The notes below the pieces were generated by a model that searched no databases, was not told the origin of the DNA, and was given only the letters and a program-made list of their open reading frames with translations. This document shows, in pieces, positions 8,866 to 19,790 of a stretch of DNA of 34,349 nt (position 1 is its first letter; each line of letters opens with the position of its first letter). The translations under genes were made by a program, and so were the position numbers. The stretch spans positions 1 through 34,349 of the forward strand of contig CAICTM010001200.1 of assembly GCA_903772945.1 (NCBI GenBank), in the 5' to 3' direction. Source of the DNA: Seminavis robusta. Lineage: Eukaryota > Bacillariophyta > Bacillariophyceae > Naviculales > Naviculaceae.

Positions 8866-10425
8866 TCTACCGTACCGGTATGAGCTAGACTAGCTACTAG
8901 CATGGAATTTTGACAAATCGCTGCTTTTGAGGATTTCTGTATTATCTTAACATCAGGGCAGATGATCTTCCGCTAGTCAAAAAGTTCAATCCCACTTTCT
9001 TATCACAATGACCACTGACAGGATTAGTAATCGATAAGGGCTTCAGAGCTGAGTTCCCATGATGGTGCGAGCGATGCATTATGCATGCTTTTTAATGCAT
9101 ACTAGTAGCAGCCGCATCGTGAGGAGCTTCCGGTTTGAGCTTTAGCTAAAAGCCTCTCATCCCTCATGTTTCTATCAGATTCTTCTTGTCTTCTTCAACA
9201 GTTCAAACGTTCAAACAGACACTGTTATTTCGCGCGAAAATAGAGGCGATAAGGCGATAATGCTGGTCGTGTTCATTCAGTAAACTGACAATTAAGCTGT
9301 ATTGCTTCCAAGTCAAAAGGCTGTACTTTTTACATCTAGCGTTCGATCGAAAACGGCTGGGTTTGTTAGTTCTTTCTCCGAATGGTGAATGGTGAGAGCT
9401 TTCTCGGCACCCCTTTTAGCTAAACATAGATGGTGAGCCCCCCTTTTCTACTGGCTGCGTGGGAATTGCCAATGCACGCGGATACTACGTACTTTGTGTG
9501 TTGGCTAACGGACATCTACCAGAAACATGGGCCTTGCCTACCGTACGAGTGTTGGTTAGGGCTATCGAGAGTATCGTACGAGTTTTGACTTCGTTACTGC
9601 GTAAATTGCTACCAATCCACTTAAACCTCACTCTGGATGCAACTTTGCCATCCAACAATACAAGCCAATGGCCATCTATCGCTTCGTTTGTTTATTGTTG
9701 GAATTTTCCTGACCTCTCGGAGATTTCAGCATTTTGAAGAATATCTACTCAGTAGCGCTTTACAATCGTGATAACCACCAATATTGGTGTCCTTATTTCT
9801 TGGCCTTGCTGCAATGGTGCATTACACAGAGGTACCGGTATGTACCGGTGGGTTTGTCCAAGGTGCTCTTTTTTATTGGGGGTGGGGGGCGATACAGTTC
9901 ACACCCCGAGTACTAGTCTATCATATCTACATGTAATACTACCAGGTCCTCCCCAGAGTCGAGTCCCAGAGTCGAGTTCTCTGTGTGATGTGACAATGAC
10001 CAAGCAGAAAGGAATTCGAATGCCACCTGCTCTTCGACATTCTCCACGTCGACGTACACGGTGTACGACCTCCTCCACACTTATTTCATTTGTACTGGTC
10101 GATAATATATATTTATGACTTATATGACCATTTGGATCGAACGCCCTGCCACTGGCGGGTTTTGGACATTGAAGCTCACCCTTGCTCCATAATTTCATTT
10201 TCAGCTTGAGGCAGAGTGTAGATCAACCACCAGTATTTCGGTTGATAGTGCACACACAGCACATACATGTACTCCACCACTGCAGTACACCATTGCCACT
10301 GACCTCCAGCTATTCCCAGTCAAATCCTTCACAGAGTTCCCATTGAATAGTATATAATCTATCTTTACTACTTACACAAATTCCAAGCGAAGAAAGCAAG
10401 AAAGCACACACACACAAGTCGGACC
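8866..10425. other. Spacer upstream of the cyclase-phosphodiesterase gene
   Basis: No supported gene. It contains a GGTACCGGTATGTACCGGTGGG tract near 9831-9852, a short duplicated GAGTCGAGTCCCAGAGTCGAGTTC near 9956-9979, two copies of a GGTGAG...CACCCCTTTT-like segment near 9390-9450, and a CA microsatellite at 10405-10416 in the presumed 5'-UTR. ORFs of 60-116 codons here lack coding character. Confidence 0.55.
10351..10357 (+). promoter_or_regulatory. TATA-like element
   Basis: TATATAA sits 69 bp upstream of the cyclase start codon, followed by a short C/A-rich leader. This is compatible with a core promoter, but no transcript data support it. Confidence 0.3.
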
Positions 10426-13400
10426 ATGTTGGACAAGGCGTCCCCGTTCTTGGTCGACTCCCTTCCCGACACGGAGGATGTACTAGTACCTTCCACTCGT
10501 ACCACTCGCAGAAGCTCCATTATCGAGGAAGCCTCTCACGAGTTTCTCAGTAATGATGTCAAGCAGTACCTCCAAGAAGCCGCAGCGGCTCATAATAATG
10601 ATGATCTCAGCACGGTAGCCGAGATGGTGGGCGCCAAGAAGCTGACCGATGAGCAAGATATTCAGAAGCATTCGCGGGTACTGGATAAGAACGATCGCAA
10701 GACGCGCTGCGTGTCCCTCTTGCTCATTTTGATTGGCGCCATTGTCTCGGTATCCTTTCTCTATGTGGGGATCACCAAAGACCGACAACTGGAAGCAGAG
10801 AGCTTTGAGGATCTTGCCAACCACACGGCCCAAGAAGTCAGCGACGTCATGGCCGAGTTTGAAAGCTCCGCCTTGTGGATTCATGAATCCTGCCGCAATT
10901 GGAGAGCGGACAACTTTACCCGTCGAGACTTTGCCATTCTCTACAATTATCTCGTCGTGGGAGGCCTCGATATGTACGCCGCCGAGTGGATCCCCAATAT
11001 TACCCATGACCAGCGTCCCAGGATTGAAGCCGAGGGGCAAACGGGGTGGGGTAGCGTCGAGGGGGTGGAAGACTACCAGGGATTTACAGGCTACGAACCA
11101 GACCCCAACAACACTGGAGAACTCATCGTGGCGCCTCGAAGTGAACAACCCTTCTACTTTCCGATTCATTTTGGGGAACCCGCCGAGAACGTGGCCAACG
11201 CAGGACACTTTGATCTCTTTAGTCCGCCCTATGAACGCCCCTACATCCTCAAGGCTCTGGAAACCTGGGAACCCGTCCTGACGGCCAAGTTTGAAGTCAT
11301 GAAACGCGAGGATCTAGTAGGAGGATACACGGTGGAATTGTATCATCCCGGTACTCCCTTGCCCGACGAGTTTGACGTGACAACTGCTCACGATTTGTCC
11401 AATGTGGTCATCAACATTAATTCGGTACTCTACCGGGCTGCCACCCATCAGACGGACCGTCTCGAAGTGTATCTTTATGATACTACCTTTGCGGCGGTTG
11501 ACGACGACGTGCAACCTGACTTTTTGGGTGGCATTGCGCGAGATGTCGAGACGGCGGAACTGGTGATGCTCAATGAGACGGAATACGAAGGACTCTCCGA
11601 AACGTATCTCTACTTTGAACGGACTCTGGCGATTGCCGGGAGACAGTGGAAGGTCGTGGCAATCCCCAAGCATGGAAACTTCAAACCGAATATTACCTCT
11701 ACCATTCTGAGTGGCGGTCTCATCTTTGTGGGAGCCGTCTTTTTGTCCATGTGGATCATCAACAACATGCAACGGGCCAACGAAATGAATCGAGTCATTA
11801 CCAAGGCGGCGGCCGAAGCGGCCATTGTGGCATCACTCTTCCCGGCCAATGTCAGGGAGCGCATGATCCAAGACGCACTTGCCAAACAAAAGGGAGTCTA
11901 TAATGGAGAAGATTTTGGGGATGATGAAGCTTTGGTTGGGTCCGGTTACGATGGGGCCATTGAGACAAGGCTACTTAGTAGTGAGGGCATCTTTGGAAGT
12001 AAACCGATTGCCGACCTTCATCCCTACACCACCATCATGTACGTTGCTTGCTTCACTACCGTGACAATCAATTTATTTGTCTTGTTTAGTTGCAGTTCGT
12101 TCGTCACCTAGCTAACCTTGCTCACTCTTCGTCTTTTACGTTACTCGCGCAGGTTTCTTGATCTTGTTGGATTCACGGCATGGAGCTCCTCACGGGATCC
12201 CTCCCAGGTAAGATACTTTGTCCTTCATTGAATCTTTTTTGTTTGTTTCAAGCCATCATCGCAGTGCCTTACGTCTCTTTTCTTTTGTTGCAGGTGTTCC
12301 AATTGCTCGAAACCGTTTACCACAGCTTTGACACTATTGCAAAGCGCCGTCAGGTAAGCTACAGTGCTTTTGCGTTCTTCGCGGGCTTTTGAATCTTCTC
12401 CATCTCACGCCAAATCAATACTCGATTCAAATCTCGTAGGTGTACAAAGTTGAGACAGTGGTGAGTCAATTAAAATTAACTGCTTGAAGTCCCTCGCTGG
12501 GTCCCTCCTTCTCACCAGTGCTTGCTCTCTGTTGGCGGTCTTGATCTGCTAGGGTGATTGCTATGTTGGTAAGATCGATCGCTGCTTCCCTTTTGCTTTG
12601 CGGTGACACCACATTGATTGCTCATCTCTGCACCATTATCATGGATCTTGTAGCCATCGCTGGTCTCCCAACCCCACGAAAAGATCATGCTGTTGTCATG
12701 GCCAGGTTCGCGAACAATTGCCGCGATCAGATGCAAAAGATCTGCAATGCCCTGGAGACAGTTCTTGGTACGAATCGAATCTGGAGTTACTGGTACAGTG
12801 CTCATCGTGTCGCTGAGGTCTAATCATCTGATTTTTTATTTTCTCAAAAGGACCTGACACGGGAGATCTTGCCTGCCGTGTGGGATTGCATTCGTAAGTG
12901 GTGCTGAACTTTCGCGTGCATCTTGTTACCCTGGCATCTTGGTCTCACGTAGCCGATTATTCTCCTTTACGAAAACCTCAGAGGTCAGGTTGTTGGGGGA
13001 GTGCTTCGGGGTGAAAAGAGCAGATTCCAGGTATGTGCTGCAATTTGCACCTAGCATAGCGCATGATCTCGCATCACATGGCAAATCTCACCCGTCTTGT
13101 GCTTCCCGCAACTGCCAGCTCTTTGGTGATACAGGTCCGTGGATACCCTGCTAGCTAGCATAAGAGGGAGAGACAAATTCACGCCAATCTCACCTCACAA
13201 TCTCCTGTTTTACGTTTTGTAGTCAACATGGCATCGAGGATGGAGAGCACTGGGGTAAGTGATTGTGGTGACACGACTGCCAACTGAGATCTCGTCTCCT
13301 TGCTAACTGGAGTATCCATTGACTTGAATCGACATTCAGGCCCGAAACCGTATTCAAATGTCTCGAGAAACTGCAGAACTCCTACAAGACGCGGGAAAGG

Positions 13401-15240
13401 GTAACTGGGTTGTTCCCAGGGACGATCCAGTTGCTGTCAAAGGCAAAGGAACGCTCTCTACATTCTGGCTTCAGATGAAAGTGGGTTCAAGGGCATCTTC
13501 GAATTCTCTGAGTGAGCTTGATATCGAGGAAAGCTGCCGTTTACCGGCGCCCGTCGTGAAGAAGGAGCGGGTTGTACCGTTGGCCGACGAGAAGACCGAA
13601 CGTCTGGTCGCTTGGAACGTCGAAGTCCTTTGTAGCCTCTTGCGAAAGATCGTGGCAAGAAGGGCAGCCAGAAGTTCAGCCAGCAAACGCCGATCGGAGT
13701 CTCCTAATCCGAAGACACAAAAGCAACCGGAGATGGTTTTGGATGAAGTCAAGGATATCATCAAACTGCCATCTTTCAATGAAACTGCTGTCAGGAGACA
13801 AGTGGACCCAAACACCATTGTTTTGAGCGCTCAAGTGACGAGAGAGCTTGAGTCTCTGGTATCCAACATCGCTTCCATGTATCGTGACAACCCCTGTAAG
13901 TTATGAAACTGTGGTGGCTTTGGTTGGTTGCTCAAATAATGCACTGCTGACACGTGTATCTTGTGCACAACTATTCATTAGTCCATTCGTTTGAACATGC
14001 TTCGCATGTCACAATGAGCGGTAAGTGTGACAATGATGTCGGCGGGCCAAGTCATTTTCACATCTCATGCTCAATTCAATGTACCTGCAACGTTCTATTT
14101 CTTCACCAGTTTTGAAAATGATGACCAGAATTGTTGACCCCAAGGAGATTGCCGCAAAGAAACGACAGGGTGAACTGAACAACAACCAGCTGGAGGCTGA
14201 GCTTCACGAGTATGTGACCTAGTCGTTGCCTCTAACAATGCACCCATCGATACCGTCCGAGTACTCACTAGCTCTGTCTCTCCTTTTCACAGTCATACGT
14301 TCGGGATCACTTCGGATCCTCTTACTCAATTCGCTTGCGTCTTCTCGGCATTGATTCATGACCTTGGTAAGCACATTGCGTGCCTTGTAGAAGGTCTACC
14401 GGACGTATTCGAAGAGCTTCCTCTCATTTTCTTTGCGAATTTGCAGACCACCACGGAGTCTCCAACATGACCTTGGTTCAGGAAGCATCCCCTCTTGCAA
14501 TCAAGTACAAGAACAAGAGCGTAGCCGAACAGAACTCTGTGGATCTTGCCTTTGATCTGTTGATGAGGCCTGAGTATACGAACCTGAGGGTTGTCGTGTG
14601 CTCTGGCGAGGAAGAGTCTAGTCGTTTCAGGTCGCTTGTAGTCAACAGTGTCATGGCAACTGATGTCATGGACAAAGAACTCGGCTTGGCTCGAAAAGCA
14701 CGGTGGGCCAAGGCTTTCGATGAAGATGCCAGCAACGAAGAAGGTGATGAAGTGGCTGTCAACCGTAAAGCAACGATTGTTATTGAGCACTTGATCCAGG
14801 CTTCCGACATCTCCCACACGATGCAGCACTGGCACGTTTACGTGAAGTGGAACGAGAAACTCTTCCATGAGCTCTACAGAGCTTACAAGAATGGTCGCCT
14901 GCAGCAAGACCCGAGTATGGGGTGGTACAATGGTGAACTTGGATTCTTTGACTACTATATCATCCCATTGGCGAAGAAGCTGTTCACCTGTGGAGTGTTT
15001 GGCGTCTCGAGTGACGAGTTTTTGAACTACGCACTTGAAAACCGTGAAGAATGGGCGCGGAAGGGGGCTTCTATGGTTGCCCAGTACGTGAAAAGTTACG
15101 AGGAACAGTACGGCAAGGTAGATCCAATGCCCCAACCACTGAAACCCGAAGAATCGAGTGTTACGGCTTCTTCAGACGACAACTCTTCAGTGGGCCTGCC
15201 AATTGACTCGGTACCGGAGCCGCCACAAACGGAGCCATAG
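10426..15240 (+). CDS. CHASE-domain receptor nucleotide cyclase fused to cyclic-nucleotide phosphodiesterase
   Basis: Membrane receptor that should make a cyclic nucleotide and hydrolyse it in the same chain. Exons: 10426-12038, 12153-12207, 12294-12353, 12440-12460, 12553-12568, 12654-12767, 12851-12893, 12982-13030, 13119-13134, 13223-13254, 13340-13895, 13982-14020, 14110-14209, 14293-14366, 14447-15240; together 3582 nt, 1193 residues, every junction in frame. Order: cytosolic N-terminus; TM1 ~95-115; extracellular CHASE sensor ~120-420 (LDMYAAEWIPN...R pattern); TM2 ~426-446; class III cyclase ~535-690; linker; PDEase_I domain ~855-1150; Ser/Pro-rich tail. Cyclase metal Asp are D541 (FLDLVGF) and D585 (GDCYV); transition-state residues are N664 and R668 (VNMASRM). 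E581 in VYKVET is the guanylate-type specificity residue, but its partner position is Q657 rather than Cys or Asp, so substrate is uncertain. PDE metal ligands are visible: HSFEH (H860, H864), HDLDHHG (H927, D928) and D1050. CHASE cyclase-PDE fusions are known from diatoms. Confidence 0.92.
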
Positions 15241-16091
15241 TCGTTGCGGTACACGGACTAAGCGCTGAGGGGACAACGGGTTTCTGCGCACCTCCAACTT
15301 CTTTCATCCAATGTTGCATACATGTCAAGGGTCTGCTCTCATCGGGGCGAGAGGCAATTTTTTAAACCTCAGGGATCCTCCATCGATATCCTCCTGCTTC
15401 ACTGAGTTGTGTTCCGTTACAACGAAGGGCTCTTTTTGTCATTGTAATAATGATAAAACTGCATACTAAGCTAGCATACACGTAAAGATCTATCATGTTG
15501 CACAGTGCCGAAGACCAACGTTCCTAATCCCCAATGATGTTCTACCAAAGTCCAGGTCTCCACGGCTCTGGATAAAGCCACTCATTTATTTGTGCCCACC
15601 CACAACATCAACCCCCACCATGCCCAAGCTCATCCTGCGGAACCCTGTCCCGAGTTACGTTTCCTCACAAGCTCCGCCCTGCCGGTACCGGTACCAGTAC
15701 GCCACACTATGGATACTCTATCGGCTGCCAGAGCCAGCTACTTGAGCTGCTACCGGTACCAGTACCCCACGTCTAGATGTTGAACCGGAAGAGCTACGTA
15801 CGGTACTGATACTCGAGTGCTCGGGAATCAAAGCACAGTACAAAACCGTATCGTAGGTTCACGGCTCACGATGTCCAAGGTCTTATTATGCAATAGAAAC
15901 TGCGGGACTGTCATTATTATTGCTGTGACCAAGGGACATTTGTGTTGTTAAATCCTGAGGTTGCAGCGCCCCTTTTCTGAGATCTTTTCTCGAAAGGCAA
16001 GAGCGCAAAAAGCTTTCCACAAAATTCAACCTCATTCTTCTTTCTCGATTGACGAGCAGTGAGAGGACGACCGTACTAGTACAGTACGACC
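15241..16091. other. Spacer between cyclase and BspA-like genes
   Basis: No gene is supported. The spacer holds two GTACCGGTAC-type tracts at about 15684-15700 and 15751-15766. The last ~80 bp before 16092 should be the promoter and leader of the next gene. A TAG in frame at 16077-16079 shows that the downstream ORF cannot extend upstream without splicing. Confidence 0.55.
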
Positions 16092-18510
16092 ATGATGATG
16101 ATGATGCCGAAACTCCTACTAGCCGCTGTCTGGACTTGGCTGATCTTGAGCCTTTGCACGAGCTTCCTTCTTGCTGATGCACAATCGTTGGACGATGCTA
16201 CTTTCCGGGAGGCTCTGGAGCTGTACCATGATGACCCCGGCGAAGCCAGTGCGGCTCATGGCCCCATTGAATTTTGGGATGTGTCTCTTGTCGCGAATTT
16301 CTCCGACCTTGGTTTTGATGGATCCTTTAACGGGAATTTGACGGGTTGGAATGTGAGCAGTGGTACCGACATGTCACAGGTATGTACAGTACAGTAGGAT
16401 TGTCGCCTGGCAAGTGGTTCAGTTTCGACTGCATTAGCTTTTTCTCACATGGATATTTTCATCATTGTCATCACCATTACAGATGTTCTTCAATGCGACC
16501 TCCTTTCAGTCTGATCTCAGCCTTTGGGATACAAGCAGAGTCACAAGCATGAGATCAGTAAGTGATGATTGATTCAACCTTTTGGCTTTGGCTTTGATCG
16601 ATAGCTAGCTAGCCAGCTACTATCTTTTGCCTCCATCAATGTCAAGACTTAGGCGTTCGTTTATCCTTTTTTGGCCACAGATGTTTGCCCTCTGTACTTC
16701 TTTCTCCAGCAATCTTTACTGGGACACTTCCAAAGTGACTGACATGAGCGGAATGGTGAGTTGCTGGAAGAAATTGAGAAACGACAATGGCCCATGTAAA
16801 AGCACACACCCACTCACTCACCCAATCCTTTTACATGAATTTCTACGCATCCACAGTTTGCCTTGGCTTCTGTGTTCAATGGTGATATCACGGGATTTGA
16901 CACATCCAAAGTCAACAATATGAATCGAATGTAAGATTTCCTTCGTTGGTTGTGGTTGTTGCTGCCTGCCGTCGGTATTGTCCAATAATATCCTGTCGGC
17001 ACATCTATTGTACAGGTTTCTTCAAGCCAAGACCTTCAACTGGCATCTACCAAATTGGAATACTTCCAACGTGCGAGGCATGGATTCCATGTAAGTCAGA
17101 AATGCAACACACTCCATCATTTCCATGAGCTGTGCAATCTGTGACTCATGTGTTTCTTTCGCCCTTTTTCATCAGGTTTACGTTTGCGTCCATGTTCAAC
17201 GGCAACGTTGGTACTTGGGACGTCTCAAGGGTGCAGACCATGAAGTCCATGTTTGCTGGTAGGTCTCTAATAATGTGCATCATGGTACCACAACTTTCCT
17301 GCGTTCTCTGCATACATCTAACGATTGTTACCTCGCTGTAGGCGACGAGGGTTTCAACGTTGACCTTTCTGCTTGGAATACCACCAGTTTGGTGGAAATG
17401 GAACAAATGTTTTGGCAGGATAGATCCTTCTCTTCTGATCTTCCCTGGGATGTCAGTAGGGTAAAGAATTTATCCCTCGTGTTTGCGAATGCAACCAGCT
17501 TTAATGGAAACATTTCGTCCTGGGACACGAGCAATGTGGAAGACATGTTCAAGACGTTTGAAGGTGCCCTCTCCTTCAACGGGGACGTTAGTGGCTGGAA
17601 TACGTCCAAAGTCATTTCCATGTGGTCCACCTTCCAGTACTGCATTTCGTTCAATCAGGATTTGAGTTCCTGGGATACATCACTGGTGGGTGACTTTGAA
17701 TCCATGTTCGAAGAAGCAATCCTCTTCAATGCGCCATTGAATTCCTGGAATGTGTCCTCGGCCAAAATCATGTCCTCCATGTTCAAAGGCGCCGTGTCAT
17801 TTTCACAAGATATCTCCAGCTGGGTCACATCGAATGTGGAACGCTTTAACGGCATGTTTGATAACGCGACATTGTTCAACAGTGACATCTCTGGGTTCGA
17901 CACCAGCAAGGCCACCACCATGCAGGAAATGTTCAAAGCAGCAACATCGTTTAGTCAGTCGCTGGCAAACTGGGAGACGGGTTCGGTAGAAGACATGGAT
18001 GGCATGTTTCGAGAAGGAATCTTTGACGATGACATTTCAGGCTGGGACACATCATCTCTGACCACCATGAAACTCATGTTTGCTCGAAACCCAGTTTTTA
18101 ACAGCCCCTGCAACTTTGATGTCTCCAAGGTCAAGGAGATGACAGGAGCTTTCTGGAGTGCGACTGCCTATAACCAGTCACTTGCCGATTGGAATGTGAA
18201 AAAGGTGACGGATATGAGGCATCTATTCGAGAATGCCAAGTCCTACGAGGAACACCTTTGCTGGACGCTCTCGAATGCAGTCAAAATTGACGAAATGTTT
18301 TGTGGCAGCGGGGCTTCTTTCAATCGCTCCTGTATCCATTTGAAGGGTCTGGTGGACAAAACAATTACGGATTGCGGAGGAGATCCAATGGCGGATCAGG
18401 CAGCAAGTCAAGAAGGTGACGATAGTGGAGCCAGGACCTGGAAAGCGGTACCAGGGGTTGCTTTCTTTTCGTTGGTTGGAACGGCCATAACTCTACACGC
18501 GCTAAACTAA
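16092..18510 (+). CDS. BspA-like (DUF285) repeat surface protein
   Basis: Exons 16092-16379, 16483-16557, 16681-16755, 16857-16930, 17016-17090, 17176-17258 and 17342-18510 sum to 1839 nt, encoding 612 residues with all junctions in frame. The start is an ATG run giving five Met, with an in-frame stop 15 bp upstream. A signal peptide follows (KLLLAAVWTWLILSL, cleavage likely near ADAQS). The body is about 19 copies of a ~25-residue repeat of the form MF..A..FN.DIS.WDTS.V..M, the DUF285/BspA-type leucine-rich-like repeat known in bacterial surface proteins and expanded in several protists. The C-terminus is a hydrophobic tail (GVAFFSLVGTAITL) after a polar spacer, compatible with a GPI-anchor signal or a single membrane anchor. 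Exons 2-5 are 74-75 nt, one repeat each; the last exon encodes 13 repeats without introns. The role is probably adhesion or cell-surface binding, inferred from the family. Confidence 0.88.
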
Positions 18511-18756
18511 TTACAGGAAGGCTCTAAGCTATGAAAGGAAACGGGAAATGATTGGGAATCATGGGCCTTGGCCATCAAAACCAGCGGAGTGCATGGGCGA
18601 AGGGGGTGTTGTTTTGATCGAATCGAATCATTCTACCAGATGACACAACTCGAGGCATCAGTGCAGCACCGATGCAGGACTAGGCAGAGTACATCCAATG
18701 GTACGAAGACAAACCACAGGCATGATTTGCGGCCCATGTGCCTGTACCGTTTGTAT

Positions 18757-19141
18757 CGGTACCAGTACCGGTACCGGTACGGAGTGCAGTCGTACCCCTC
18801 CCAGCTAAATGTTGATTCACTGTTTTTCTTAAAATCAAGCGTTTCTCTGGCGAGAATCCGCTCCAAAGATACGGACCACTTTCCTCCCTCGCCCTCAAGA
18901 TTCCGATAGAGTACCGCTAACGGGTACGACTGTACCAGGTACCGTACATTCCGGCACGGTGCTTTTTCCGGTACCAGTACCGTGCGCGCTGTTGGAAGAA
19001 TTCACCACTTGGAAACGAAGATCGATCTTCTGGTGCGTAGAAGTGTGCAGCCAACACAGCACTCCCTGCTTCCACGGTACCAGGTACCTCCGATAGTTTA
19101 TCATCGGGCTAGCTACCAGTAGTAGTAGCTACCGGTAGATA
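18757..19141. repeat. Cluster of GTACCGGTAC-type palindromic tracts
   Basis: Overlapping GGTACC, ACCGGT and CAGTACC units recur: GGTACCAGTACCGGTACCGG near 18758-18777, then near 18931-18943, 18967-18981, 19075-19088 and 19110-19141 (CTACCGGTAGATACCGGTAG). The same units occur in spacers at about 8870-8880, 9831-9850, 15684-15700 and 15751-15766. They are largely confined to intergenic DNA, with one example inside the giant gene near 20251. Confidence 0.7.
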
Positions 19142-19555
19142 CCGGTAGCTGCTGCACGCCCACGGAGATGTTTCGAAGTGGTGGCGAGGTGCTGCGACGC
19201 TGCGACCAGATGAGCGTGGCTCTGTCGTATGCGGGGACAAGCCGTTGGAAGCAATTCGTGGAAGCAGGAGATTTTTGCGTGCATCCCTTGTGTAATTGAA
19301 CTCCGGAGTTTCCTACCAGCTCTTACGTGGTCGTGTGGGAATTGATCTTCAAGATTTTGCGATGACTATTGCCATCGTGATGTGAGGGTGGGAGTCTATT
19401 CGATTTGGTGGGTTTGAAATCGCAAGCACTCGATCCTCGAGAGTGACCATCACTCCGATTCAGCAAGGATGCGCTTTTCGATTTTATGCTGTGTTGGAGC
19501 TGTGGACTTGTTTGTCTCAGTTTTCGAAAAAGTTTGGCTTTGAAACAACACCAGT

Positions 19556-19646
19556 GTGAGTGTGGAATCTCCTTGCGCGCTGTCTACTTTGCTCGGGAAA
19601 GTCCTTTTACCTCATTGTCTTCTATTCTGTCTCTTCTCTATTTCAG
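19556..19646 (+). other. Probable 5'-UTR intron of the RNF213-like gene
   Basis: CCAGT|GTGAGTGTGG at 19556 and a pyrimidine-rich TCTTCTCTATTTCAG ending at 19646 bound a 91-bp segment whose size matches neighbouring introns. It lies entirely upstream of the start codon. Only transcript reads could confirm it. Confidence 0.4.
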
Positions 19647-19790
19647 TGTTTTCTGAGCTAAGCGTCGGAAACGGAACAAAAAGACTGTTTCCTCTTGGAG
19701 CACAAATCCTGCGGGCGCGTGTTCTGGGAGTACAAGAGATCATTATTTGGAAAGAGTTTTTCTTTTTTGCTTCGGTGAAGCTTTGAAACA

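Larger units (their letters stand above)
18511..19790. other. Spacer and 5' region of the RNF213-like gene
   Basis: No gene is supported in the first kilobase; minus-strand ORFs of 69-77 codons overlap the palindromic repeat tracts and look spurious. The segment from about 19400 to 19790 likely includes the promoter and leader of the downstream giant gene. An in-frame TGA at 19776-19778 lies five codons before its ATG. Confidence 0.55.

Noticed and set aside
9459..10198. ORFs of 60-116 codons in the spacer before the cyclase gene
   Set aside because: Overlapping frames on both strands, low-complexity content and no domain or coding character; none can be supported.
7480..10425. tRNA or other structured RNA genes in the long spacers
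   Set aside because: No cloverleaf with a GTTCRANNC arm and matching acceptor stem was found by eye; GTTCGATCGAAAAC near 9342 is only a palindrome.
10483..11208. 241-codon minus-strand ORF, and other long antisense ORFs inside the cyclase gene (e.g. 14356-15135)
   Set aside because: They are antisense to exons with clear domain evidence and show no recognisable motifs; they are frame shadows of the real gene.
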